Below are positions 23,901-35,411 of a stretch of 64,000 nucleotides of DNA, piece after piece. The notes beneath the pieces were generated by a model. It was given only the letters and a program-made list of their open reading frames with translations, did no database searches and was not told the origin of the DNA. The translations under genes and the position numbers were made by a program. Positions within the stretch are counted from its first letter, which is position 1; every line of letters starts with the position of its first letter. This DNA is from Eublepharis macularius (taxonomy: Eukaryota; Chordata; Lepidosauria; Squamata; Eublepharidae). The stretch is taken from assembly GCF_028583425.1 (NCBI RefSeq), contig NC_072795.1, positions 9,571,001 through 9,635,000 on the forward strand, read 5' to 3'.

Positions 23901-26900
23901 CCTGTCCATCCGTTGGATTTTGAGCTATTGGGGTTTGCCTTTGAAGGTGGGTATTATATGGATCGTGCCCTACCGATGGGTTGTTCCGTGTCTTGTGCAG
24001 CCTTTGAGCGCTTCAGCTCATTCCTGGAGGGGGAACTGAGGCGGCGTATGTTTAGCTGTGACTCCGCCCACTATTAGATAATTTTTGTTCGTTGGGCGGG
24101 CGCAGTAGTCTCAATGTGCTCGGCTTTTCACCTTCTTTATGGGGCTGGCAGATGAGCTGGGGGTTCCATTGGCCCCCGAGAAGACGGGTCCCTCTACAGT
24201 GCTTACCTTCTTAGGCATTGGTTGGACACGGTTCAGCAATCCTTACGATTGCTCTTTGACAAGGGCGACGACCTTAGGGCTCGTCTGCGGGATTTTAAGG
24301 GTAAGCACAAGGCCTCCTTGGTTGAGCTGCAACAGCTTGAGGGGCACCTTAAGTTTGCGTGCAAAGCTGTTTCACCTGGGAGGCCGTGTTTGCGTCATTA
24401 GTGCGATGCTGTGGCTCGCCTGCGTGCACCCCATCACAGGCTGCGAGTGACAGGTGGCATGCATGCCGACCTAGAGGTGTGGTTGGAATATTTGAGTGGC
24501 TTTAACAGTATTACCTTTTGGCAGCAGGATTTGTTGCCCGAGGCGGAGTTGCAAGTTACATCTGATGCCTCGGGTTCCACTGACTTCGGAGTTTGTTTCC
24601 GGAGGCACTGGTGTGCTGAACAGGGGCCCGCTGATTGGCTGGCATCAGATTTGGTCCAACTATGGGGCGAGGAGCTGGCAAATCACACTGTCCACTTTTG
24701 GGGTGACAATTTGGCCGTGGTTCACGTCGTCAATTCCTTGTCCTCTGAGTCCCTCAGGGTCATGTGATTGGTTAGGGCATTTACACTAGTGTGCCTGTGG
24801 CGCAATATATTGTTTAAGGCCAGGCACGTTCCTGGCGTGTGCAAAGGTGTCGTGGACGCTTTGTCTTGCCAACAGATGGAGTGTTTCTGGCAGCTTGCCC
24901 CGGAGGCAGATCCTCGTACGGCGGTGATGCCCCCAGAGCTTTGGCTGCTTGGGAGGTCGAGGCGGGCCGCGCCATCCAGCTAGCCATCACACCCAGTACA
25001 CAGGGCGCTTGTTGGAGAGCGGGAGGCCGGTTGGACGGGTTTAGGCGAGAAGCTGGGATTGGTAATGCCTGGCCTATTCCGGTCGAGCACATTCTCCAGT
25101 TTTGTGTCCACCAGAAGGTCTGTGGGCTGACAGTAAGTCCATTAAGGGGCAACTATCAGCCCTGGCCTTTGTTAGCAAAGCTCGGGGATTTCCTGAGGCC
25201 ACGGGTGATTTCCGAGTGCGGAGGATACTCGAAGGATGGTCCAGGGAGTGCGCGGTCCACAAGGATCCGCGTCAGCCCATTTCCCCATCCGTCCTTAAGG
25301 GCCTTAGTGCGGTCTGGAAAAGGGTTTGTACTTCGGCCTATGAGGCAAGGCTCTTTCACGCAGCTGCGTTGACTGCCTTTTTCGGGGCCCTTCGGGTCAG
25401 GGAGCTGGTGGTTCATCCTGTAAGGATAATTCCGGCCGTGCCCTTATGGCAAGTGACCTAGCTTTCGAGGGTGACAGGGTTTCAGTGACGATCCGCTGGT
25501 CCATGGCGGACCAGATGTGTAAGGGGGCTTGCGTTCAGTTGGGCTCTTGCTCTGAGGCGGAGCTGTGCCCTGTCCATGTATGGAGGAGGTAACGGTAGGT
25601 GCGTGGCAGTGAGCAAGGCTGCCTTTTCTGGCACTGGGATGCCTTCCCCTTAACTCGCTACCAGTTCTGGGTAGTGACTAAGTGAGCTCTGGTGGCGCTG
25701 GGGTTGCAAGGCGTGAGCTTTGGTACTCATACCTTTCGAATTGGAGCGGCTTCAACAGCCGCTGCCATGGGGTATTCAGGTCAGGCCATTCAAAAGGTTG
25801 GGGTGGCGGTCTGCGGCCTACTGTTCCTGGGTACGTCCATTGCAGCATGTTTAAACGTTACTAATTGTTGTTTTTCTTAGGTCCTGCGTCACGGGTTGGA
25901 TGACAACGCATCTTGATTCGGGGGCACAGTTTGTCTTCTGGGCTGCCCATCAAGCACGCAGGACGCCAGTTGGGTCTCAGCTCGGGTTAAGTGACCGGGC
26001 TACTGATGAATGGCAGGGTCGGGGGCCTTCGGTGGCCAGGCCTGATGCCAATGCTGTTTGGAGTTGGGCGTGATACGCCACCCCATATACTTGTTATCCA
26101 TTTCATGGGAAATGATTTGGGTTTGATGCAGTGATGGCATTATATTCTCAGGCGCTATCTGATATGCGCCTCATCGCGGCATGTTGGCCGGGAGTGCTGA
26201 TCAGGTGGTCGGTTATGATCCCTCGTCAAGTTCGGAGGGAGGCTGAAGATTGCCAGGCCATCGAGCAGGCCAGGATGAAGGCCAATAGGGCCATCCAAAG
26301 GTTTGGGGGCCGGGTTAGGCGTTATTTGCCTCACCCTCGGATCAGGGCCGAATTCCCCGACCTCTACAGGGGTGATGGGGTGCACTTGTCTCAGACAGGC
26401 AACCACATTTTTCTTGACGATCTGCGGCAAGGACTTCAGTTGGCCTTAGGCCATCAGTGGGGCGCCAGGGCCTAAGCAGAGGCTTGGTCCTGGCGTTGGC
26501 TGGTTTGTAGGAGTAGGGTGCGGGACGGTGAGCACCCTTGGCGCTTCCCTATGTGGGAAGAGGGGCCTGCCTAAAGGGCTGGTACTGCTGTGACGGCTGC
26601 CAGGCCCACAGGCAGGCTGCCTTCGGGAACCCCAGCCTGCGAGGCCTTTCCCTCACTGCTTGACGGCTGAGGTGTCAGGAGCTTAAAGGGGGGTGACCAA
26701 ATTTGCCTGGCCGGCTGGGTCCGCCCCATCCACTGGATGGGTCCCACCTGGGGCTTCGGGGCTCGCCCAGACAGGTCAAGGCGGTGGTCCAGGTGGGACG
26801 CCGTGGCTTGACCTGTACCGCTTTAGGTCCTTGCCGCTGTTTAGCTTGTTTTGTCTGTATAAAGTTAATAAAGTGGCCCTTAGATCCAACTTGGTGTCCG

Positions 26901-29900
26901 TCTCTTTTCTGACTGGTGTGGCAATTCGGCCCCTTCCTGGCAAGCAGCTACGCTGCTCAGCCAGGGGCCGTCCATTGCCGCACTGGAGGGATAGACGGCA
27001 CCACCCCCTCCTTCCTTATATGGAAGTGCTGGGAGGGCTGAGCGAGCATAGCTATGCAGCTCTGCCCTCCCAGCTCAGTGCGGTTCAGTCGCTCGGCCCA
27101 CCCACCTCTCCCTAATTTTATTGGTGTAGGACTAGCCGGCTGCCGTTATGGGGTCAGGTAGGAATTTTTCCCTCCTTTCCGAATTGGCTGTGGTAAAAGG
27201 GGGTTTTTCGCCTACCTTACACCGATGCTTGGGGATTGAGAAATTTGTTTTGAGGTGGTGCCTGTTAGGAGTGTCCTGGCTGGTTTGTAGGAGTAGGGTG
27301 CGGGACGGTGAGCACCCTTGGCGCTTCCCTATGTGGGAAGAGGGGCCTGCCTAAAGGGCTGGTACTGCTGTGACGGCTGCCAGGCCCACAGGCAGGCTGC
27401 CTTCGGGAACCCCAGCCTGCGAGGCCTTTCCCTCACTGCTTGACGGCTGAGGTGTCAGGAGCTTAAAGGGGGGTGACCAAATTTGCCTGGCCGGCTGGGT
27501 CCGCCCCATCCACTGGATGGGTCCCACCTGGGGCTTCGGGGCTCGCCCAGACAGGTCAAGGCGGTGGTCCAGGTGGGACGCCGTGGCTTGACCTGTACCG
27601 CTTTAGGTCCTTGCCGCTGTTTAGCTTGTTTTGTCTGTATAAAGTTAATAAAGTGGCCCTTAGATCCAACTTGGTGTCCGTCTCTTTTCTGACTGGTGTG
27701 GCAATGGGGTGTTTTTCTAGTGCAGAAAAAATAAACAGACACCACTTTGCTTCGACCTCCCCCCACTCAATTGCTGAATTACAAAGTCCCAAAGTGTGTT
27801 CGATCTTCGCAGATCAAAAATCCAGAAAACCTAGTGTAAGCATGCATATGGAAAAAACTAACCTCCAGGTAGAGCCTGGACTTCTCCCAGAATCACAAAT
27901 GATTTCCAGATGACAGAAATCAATTGCCTGTGAAGAAGCCTTTTGTGTGAAACGGGACTGGACTCCTCATATGCCGGCGAATCCCGTAGGCGGTGTATAC
28001 GGTGGCATAAATTACTTATGAGGAGGCATCTTCCATCGACATCTACTTGACCTTGGCAATTAATTTGCTGTGTTATGGACTATTATGAATTTATTGGAAG
28101 CACTTTGCTGCATAGATTGTATACTATGAATTTCTCTACCATTGTTGATACTTCAGTGTATGTGTAGTGAGATGTGTTGCATGTTTGAATTTAATTCATT
28201 GAGCACTTCAGAACTTTAAATATATATTTGTGTAATTTCTGGTTATGGTTTACTCCTAAGGGCTTTTGGTACTTGGTGTCATTCAGGTGCCCCGGGAGCA
28301 GCTCTTTTGTCTACTGAGGGAGGAAATGGCAGTTTCAGAGGGCAGACTCAATGGAGTGACATCCTTGCTGACCTCTCTTCTCTCCCCAAATGCTGCCCTC
28401 CCCAAGCACTGCCTGCCTCTACATTTCCAGAAACTGGTCAAGCCAGAATTGACAATCCTATCCATGGATGTTGAGTAAAAATGCCTAGAATTCATTGTAA
28501 ACTTCTTTTTTTACTTTTCTTATTCTTAACAACAGAGCAAGAATGACCCCAACTCTACGTACAATGAGGAGAACCTGGCTCAGTGTGTTTTTGAACTTTT
28601 TGTGACAGGGACAGAAACGACGTCCTTGACTTTGCAGTGGGCATTGATCCTCATGGCAACTCACCCAGACATCCAGCGTAAGAAAGACTTCTGCACTGAT
28701 TCAAAGAAAGACCACCTTTATAACTCCAAGGATTAATTTCCTTTTAATTTTTGTAAAGAGGTTATAATTCGTCTAAGTTTTCATATTTGGCAGCTAATTA
28801 ACAGTAGAAACCTGTATTCCCTTATATAGGACTAAGTGCCATAGAATATTGTGGCATGTATGTCTGCAGGTCTCTTTACACATGCACAAAACACAAGTTT
28901 CATTGGAGGACATCCCAACTCAAGCTACACTGAACAGGTTGAAGCTTACTTTTAAAATGGGTGGGGGATAGGCTCCCATGTTTGTACAGGGGCAGGAGGA
29001 GCATCTTCATTCCCTCCTTTCTATTTGTCTTACTGCTGGTTCCACACATGTGGCTAAGATCTGCCTGTGTAACCCTTGTCCACTAGAGGGAGATAAAGTG
29101 TTTCGGTATTCCTTAGAAGGAAAAAAAAGGCGCAATTTTCCCTGAGAGACTGGAGGTCCTGAAGCTGCAGGGAGAAGCACTTTCTCCTCAGAAGCACTCC
29201 TTTCTATGAACTCTCTATTAATGTTGTAGACTCCTGTGAAGAATAGAAGATGTCCTACTGCAGAGCACAGTTACAAGTTGGTGCATTTCAAGGGACTGAC
29301 CAGACAGAAGTCAGAAAGACTGAAACCTGGGTCTCCTTAAATAAAACAGGCATGTTTTGTTACATGATTGTTGTTGCTATATTTTATTATTGTATTGTTC
29401 CAAATAAGACGTTTTCTTTTTCCAGTTTTGTTTATTATTATTTTTATAAATGCAAGTGTCAGAAGGTGGGTTCATACTGTTATAGACATGAACTCTCCCA
29501 GTTCCCAAATTAGATATATCTATTTATTTGATGTTGTTCCTTGAACAAAAAAAGGTTACACCTGTATCATCTAATCATGCCTGTGGAGACATGTGAAACT
29601 AGCAGTAAGATAAATAACATGGAGTAAATGAATCTCCTTTAACATTCCTGTGTCCTCTTAACATTTCGGTGGTACAGCTCATTTTATAACCAGCATTCTT
29701 GAATCCCTATGGAATAGTTTCAGACACTGACTAACTTTAATGAGGTAAATGCAATGTCCAGATAAAAGCTTCCTCAGTCAGTCAGTCAAGCAAGCCTTTA
29801 TTGGCATATATAAAATATAAAATTTTAAAATACAGAGACTCCATACAAAATGAGATTAAAATACAGATAGGAGCAGGGCAACAGTACAGCAAAAACAGTA

Positions 29901-32900
29901 CAGAATATTACTTATCAAGGCATATAGCCATGGCACTGTAGAGAAACTTAGCTACTCTTTCAGTTATTTCTCCATCTGGATTGTCAAGCAGGAACTGAAC
30001 TTTAAAATCATCAGAAAACTCTGAAAGTTGGGCTAATATAGGATGTAGAAGATCCCGGCGTGGCACCAGATAAAAGGGGCACTGGAGAAGAACATGGGAA
30101 ACAGTTTCAACACAGTCCATCAAGCAAGGACAACACCTGCTATAATAAGGAATCCCATGAAATCTGCCAGATAAAATGGCTGAAGGAAGAACATTAAATC
30201 TGGCCAGTGAAAAGGCTCTGCGTAAATTGGGAGCCAGGAGTTGGTAAAGGTATACTGCTGGGAAACTTACATTAGGGAAAATTCCCAAGTTTAGGGGAGA
30301 ACAAGTTCTATTAGCAGAACTATAGAGGAAAGCTTCCTTTTTTATTGTTTTCCTCAGAGAAAGTCCACAAGGAGATCGAAGATGTTTTGGGTTCCTCTCA
30401 GTCGTTTCGCTATCAAGATCGAAAAAGATTGCCTTACACCAATGCTGTAATTCACGAGACCCAGCGGTTCCGATATATTTTATTTACTGGGATCCCCAGA
30501 CAATGTGTAAAGGATGTGAACATCTTTGGTTTTCTTATTCCCAAGGTACTGAAGACTGTCATAGTTACATTCCTGAATCCAAAATGTGTATTATAGGTAC
30601 CAATTTAACAGATGTATTTGTATATAATGTGCTCTGTAAAGATTTCTGAAGGGCAAGAAACTCACACTATTTTCAAAACATGACACTGTATTATAGAGGG
30701 ATTATTGTTTCATCATACCTGGCCCCATGTGTATTGACCTATTAGTGATCAAATTTGTTTATTTCGTAACTATATCCAGTACTTAGATGAGTGTCAGTTT
30801 AATATGTTTTTTTATTTTAAAAAAGATTTCCACCTTAGTTTCTGGTAGGTAACAACGACAACAGCAGCAGTGTGCTTATATACCACCTTTTTGGTAAAAT
30901 TAGTGCCATACTCAGAGCAGTGAACAAAAATCAATGTTATCCCCATGGTACAGCTGGAGAGCTGGGGAAATGAGGCTGAGAGGAGTGGCTGACCCAAGGC
31001 CACCTGCAGAGTTTGTGGCAGTAGAACTAGCAGAGTGCTGATTTGGAGCCCAGCCACTATGCTACCGCACAGGTAGTTGTGTTGATCTGCAGTAGAACAG
31101 CAGGATTTAAGTCCAGTTGCGTCTTACACCCTGACTCCCTTCTGTGCTTCACTCCACCCACTTCCTGACTGAGATATAAAGTCTCAGAGATTTCCACTCC
31201 TCCTTGTATCTGACAAAGGGAGTTTTGACTCTCAAAAGCTTGTATCCTGAAAAACATGTTGGTCTCAAATGTGTCACTGGACTCAAATCCTTCTGTTCCA
31301 TCTTCAGCGCTTAATTAATAATAATAAATAACAGCACTTCACAAAGGTGTTTTTCTTTTTACAAAAAAAAGATTTCCATTTTTGGTTTCTGGCAGGTAGC
31401 AACAACAACAGCAGCAACAACAGTGTGTTTATATACTGCCCTTCTGGAAAGATTATTGCCACACTCAGAGCAGTGAACAAAGTCAGTGTATCCTCACAAT
31501 ACAGCTGGGGATCTGTTCTCCAGTTCTCATTAAGAGCTGGAGTAGCATAGTTTAAAAAGTGTTGGATAGAGTGTAGGACTAGGAGCGAGGGAGACCCAGG
31601 TTCGAATCCCTGCTGCTTCCATGAAAACTCACTGGGTGAGCTTTGGTCCATCACGAACACTCTGCCTGCCCTATCTCATATCATTGTTGTGAGAAAATGG
31701 AGGTAAGGAGATGTTCTAAGCTGCTTTGAGTTCCCAGCTGGGGAGAAAGGAAGGATATAAATAAGCAAATACAAATACATTATCAGAGTTCTTGTCTGGA
31801 TACATGCTGAGCCAACCCACCCCGCCCCCTGCTGGAGGCCAATAGTATTCTAGATCTCTCCTTTGTTCTTCTTGATTCTAAGCAATGGTAGAAACCTCTG
31901 GACTAAGTGAGCAAGAAAGAAAATGAGATCTGCAAAAAATGTTTTTTTTTTCAGTTTACTGTTTCTAGGAATATTTCCAGGAGTGCAGAATATTTTTCTT
32001 CACATCCCTCTCAGCCTAATGCAGATACAATTTTTATTTTGTATTCTAGTCTAGATGTATCCTCCTGAGTCATTTTTTTTTCCTTTGCAGGGGACCATTG
32101 TTAGTCCAGACCTACGTTCTGTTCTTCTTGATCCGAAGCAATGGGAGAAATCTCAGGAGTTCCATCCAAATCATTTTTTGGATAAAGATGGAAATTTCTG
32201 GGAAAGAGAAGCATTTATTCCATTCGGAGCAGGTAAAGGCAGTACTTGGACCTCACATTTCTGTAGCTATGTTTATGTGGTTGTTTGAAGAGAAATAACC
32301 AAGGCATGTTTGATTGTGATCACTGCGTTACTAAACTCTCAGTCAAATATGCAATATTGTAGTGTGGCTTGATTTTATGGAGCTGGAAAATATACTCTCA
32401 CGTATTCAGCTTAACAATAATGAGATACTCATTTCCTTTTTGCATAATAGCATAGCACTCTTATCCTGTGTCTTTCCTTGTGGTGTGCTCTCTGACCAGG
32501 GCTCATTTCAAGGGGGAATGCATCGGAACACAGTTCTGGCAGTTCCCCAAAGAGGTCACATGTCAGGTGTCCCCACATACCTGACTCTCAGCCATTTTGG
32601 GCCTGTTTCAGCCTGGATTGGGGCCGAAACGGCCCAGATCGGGCCTCTGACAGGTGGTGGATCACTCTCCCATTCAGCAGCAGCCCGATTCTGACCATTT
32701 TGGGCCCAATTTCGGCCCTGAATGGCCAAGATTGGGTCCAAAACAGCCAGGATAGGTGATGTCAGGGGGTGTGGCATATGCAAATCAGTTATGCTAATGA
32801 CACACTTCTGGTGGTGTCAAGGGGTGTGACATATGCTAATGAGTTATGCTAATGAGTTCCTCCAGCTCTTTTTCTACAAAATGACCTGTCTCTGACTGTC

Positions 32901-35368
32901 AGATGCTTTGCAAGATTTTTCCCACAAGACTAAGGAACAAGTAAAACCATTTGCATAAGAAGCTCAAAGACTGCTTTCCCCTGCCTTGTTCCTGGAGAGC
33001 CTATAAGTACTGATGGCAGAAAATGAATATGGAATTTTTTGCATGAAAAGCATGTGCTTCTCCATTTGGTGATGATTTGTCTCATTTAGCCTCCTTCCAT
33101 GGCAGTACAACATTGCAAATATCATAGCTTTGTTGCGGGGAGAAATAGCAACTTAATCTTCTTTTAGAACATAAGACCAGATTGTACACTTGGGAAGCAA
33201 CCCAGCCCTGAGCTTCCCTCCCTTGTCCACTGGTTGAATGCTATGCTGTAGAAAAAAGTTGTAAACAGCCATATTGGTTCATGCAAACTCCCCTCCTAAA
33301 AAGAACAAAATGTGTGTAATGCCTTTTATTAGGACCAACCACATTGACAAAAAAAAAATGATGCAAGCTTTTGAATTCAGCAGATCTCATCCTCAGGCTG
33401 AATGTTGCAAGATTTAAAAATACAGAGCGGTAGGAAGCAAACGTTTTCAGGCATTGCAGCCACATCCTCCACAGAACAGTAAAGAGTCCAGTAGGACCTT
33501 CAAGAGTCACCAACTTTATTGCAGCATAAGCTTTCGAGAGCCACAGCGGTCTTCATCAGATTCATGGAGGGTATGAAGAAACTGGCTAGAGATATATATG
33601 TGGTGAAGGGAGGGGGGACAGGGTGCAGGGAGTGGGGGCCATGTAAATGTAAATAATTTATAAGAAGTCATGAAAGAGGTGGAATGCACAATCCAGGCTG
33701 AGTATGACCCCTCCCCTCCATGGCAGAATCTGAATAGAATGCCTGAAGGCAGTTACTTTTGGTAATGAGGTAACCATTCATAGTCTCTATTCAATCCAAG
33801 TCTGACTGAGTCAAATTTACATATGAATTCCAATTCAGCAGCTTCCGATTGGATTCATAATCTCTATTCAATCCATGTCTGACTGAGTCAAATTCCAATT
33901 CAGCAGCTTCCCATTGGATTTTGTTTTTGAAACGTTTCTGTTGAACTATGGCGACATTTAAGTCCTTGATGGGAATGTCCTGGTAGATTGAAGTGTCCTC
34001 TCACTGGTTTCTGGATGTTGCCATTTTTAATGTCAGATTTGAGTCCATTTATTCTTTTGTGCAGAAGTTGGATGGTTTGTCCAATGTACAGAGCATACGG
34101 ACATTGTTGGCACATGAGGGTATATGTCACGTTGGAGGATGAGCAACGTGAGCAAGAGATAGCATAGTTGATGCCATTGGGTCCCGTAATAGTATTTTCT
34201 AGGTAGATAAGAGGGCAGAGTTGGCATCTGTGTCTGTTTCAGGGTCTGGTACCTGTGCTGCTGCCTCTGTTAGAGAGTCACTCTTCTAGAATTTGCAAGT
34301 CAAAAATATACCATTGCCATGATTTTGCAGAACAACTACACAAGTTCAAGATTTTGGGGGCATTACAAAAAACTCCACCCTGAAAAATCCATATTCTTTT
34401 TTGTGTTCAGGTGCTTACCCGCAACAGCAGCAGCAGGCATCTTGTTTTTCTTTGAGTCTCTGAATTTCTGAGTGACATTTTCCCTTCCAGTTGAACCTGC
34501 TGGTGAGAGTCTTTCGGCCTGGGGAAGTTGGCTCCCAGCTGGCACCCAGTCTCACCCGGACTGGAGAGGGCAACTCCTGGCCAGTGCAAGGCAGGCGCAG
34601 GGCCCAGCAGAAGTGCAAGTCTAGTTAGCTGTTTCTCAGTCCTGCCCTCCTTTGTGAGGACAGGGCTAGCTCTGCAACAAAGACGGCTGGGGGCATCTTG
34701 TTCAATTTGCTTGAAACTTTATGACTCTTTACTGGACAGGGAATATTCACTTTCTTGCAATTTGGGTGCCACTCCAGGCCTCCCCCAAAGTGCCCCCCTC
34801 CTCAGTAGTTAATAATGGAAGCCAAATAATCCTGGAATCCTGAACCTGAATTCCAAAATGGTTCCAGTGGACCCAAATACCATTGAATATTATTCCTTTC
34901 ATAAAATCCAATTTAAAAAAAAAGTTTTTTTTTTCAGGTGCACATCGCTCAAAACAACAATTGTAATCTCTCAAGGTTAGGCCCGCACCATTGTTTCTGA
35001 AGAGGTCAAACCTATATTGACATATTCTGTCATGGATTTTGGAGAATGATGGTGGGATAGTAGCTTCTGAATTTTCTGACTCTTATGCAAAACATGACAG
35101 GGCTGAGTCATAAGAAGTAACTGAGAAAGATGCATTGGTAGGGACAGGGACTGAACACCACCAGGTTGGGTACTGCCTGCTGATGTAGACATGTGCCTAC
35201 TAGGGAGTTTCCATGTTACTAAACATGCCATGTAAATTAGGTATGCTTGGTTTAGAAAGATTTCGTCTCTGTGCTTTGCCTTGAGTTTTATTTTCACTTT
35301 TCCTGCCACCATGCCCTATGCTATCTGTTTCCCTGAATGTCCCATGTTCATTATTGTACTTTGCTCAG

Positions 35369-35411
<43 letters not shown>

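Larger units (their letters stand above)
20984..27705 (+). mobile_element. Fossil Ngaro/DIRS-type tyrosine-recombinase retroelement
   Basis: This is a retroelement with the split-direct-repeat layout A1-coding-B1-A2-B2. The A repeats are 20984-21154 and 26926-27096, and the B repeats 26497-26925 and 27277-27705. Coding remnants run in order: a gag-like part (about 22040-23430), reverse transcriptase with RNase H (about 23440-24770), a tyrosine recombinase (about 25080-25860) ending in the characteristic [11 protein letters not shown] region, and an SGNH-hydrolase-like part (about 25900-26470). The repeats appear identical, so the insertion is probably young, yet the coding part is broken with several breaks. 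No target duplication is evident, as expected for recombinase-driven insertion. It lies in intron 5 of gene 1 in the sense orientation. Confidence 0.85.

Noticed and set aside
26131-26475. Independent host hydrolase gene
   Set aside because: It lies between the recombinase part and the B1 repeat of the Ngaro-type element and belongs to that element.
27925-27965. Another hammerhead-like motif
   Set aside because: It has gaagaagcc and gtgaaacgg but lacks a CUGANGA block in the right place and a matching helix I.
31538-31772. tRNA gene
   Set aside because: It has a B box but is fused to a SINE body and tail and does not fold as a tRNA.
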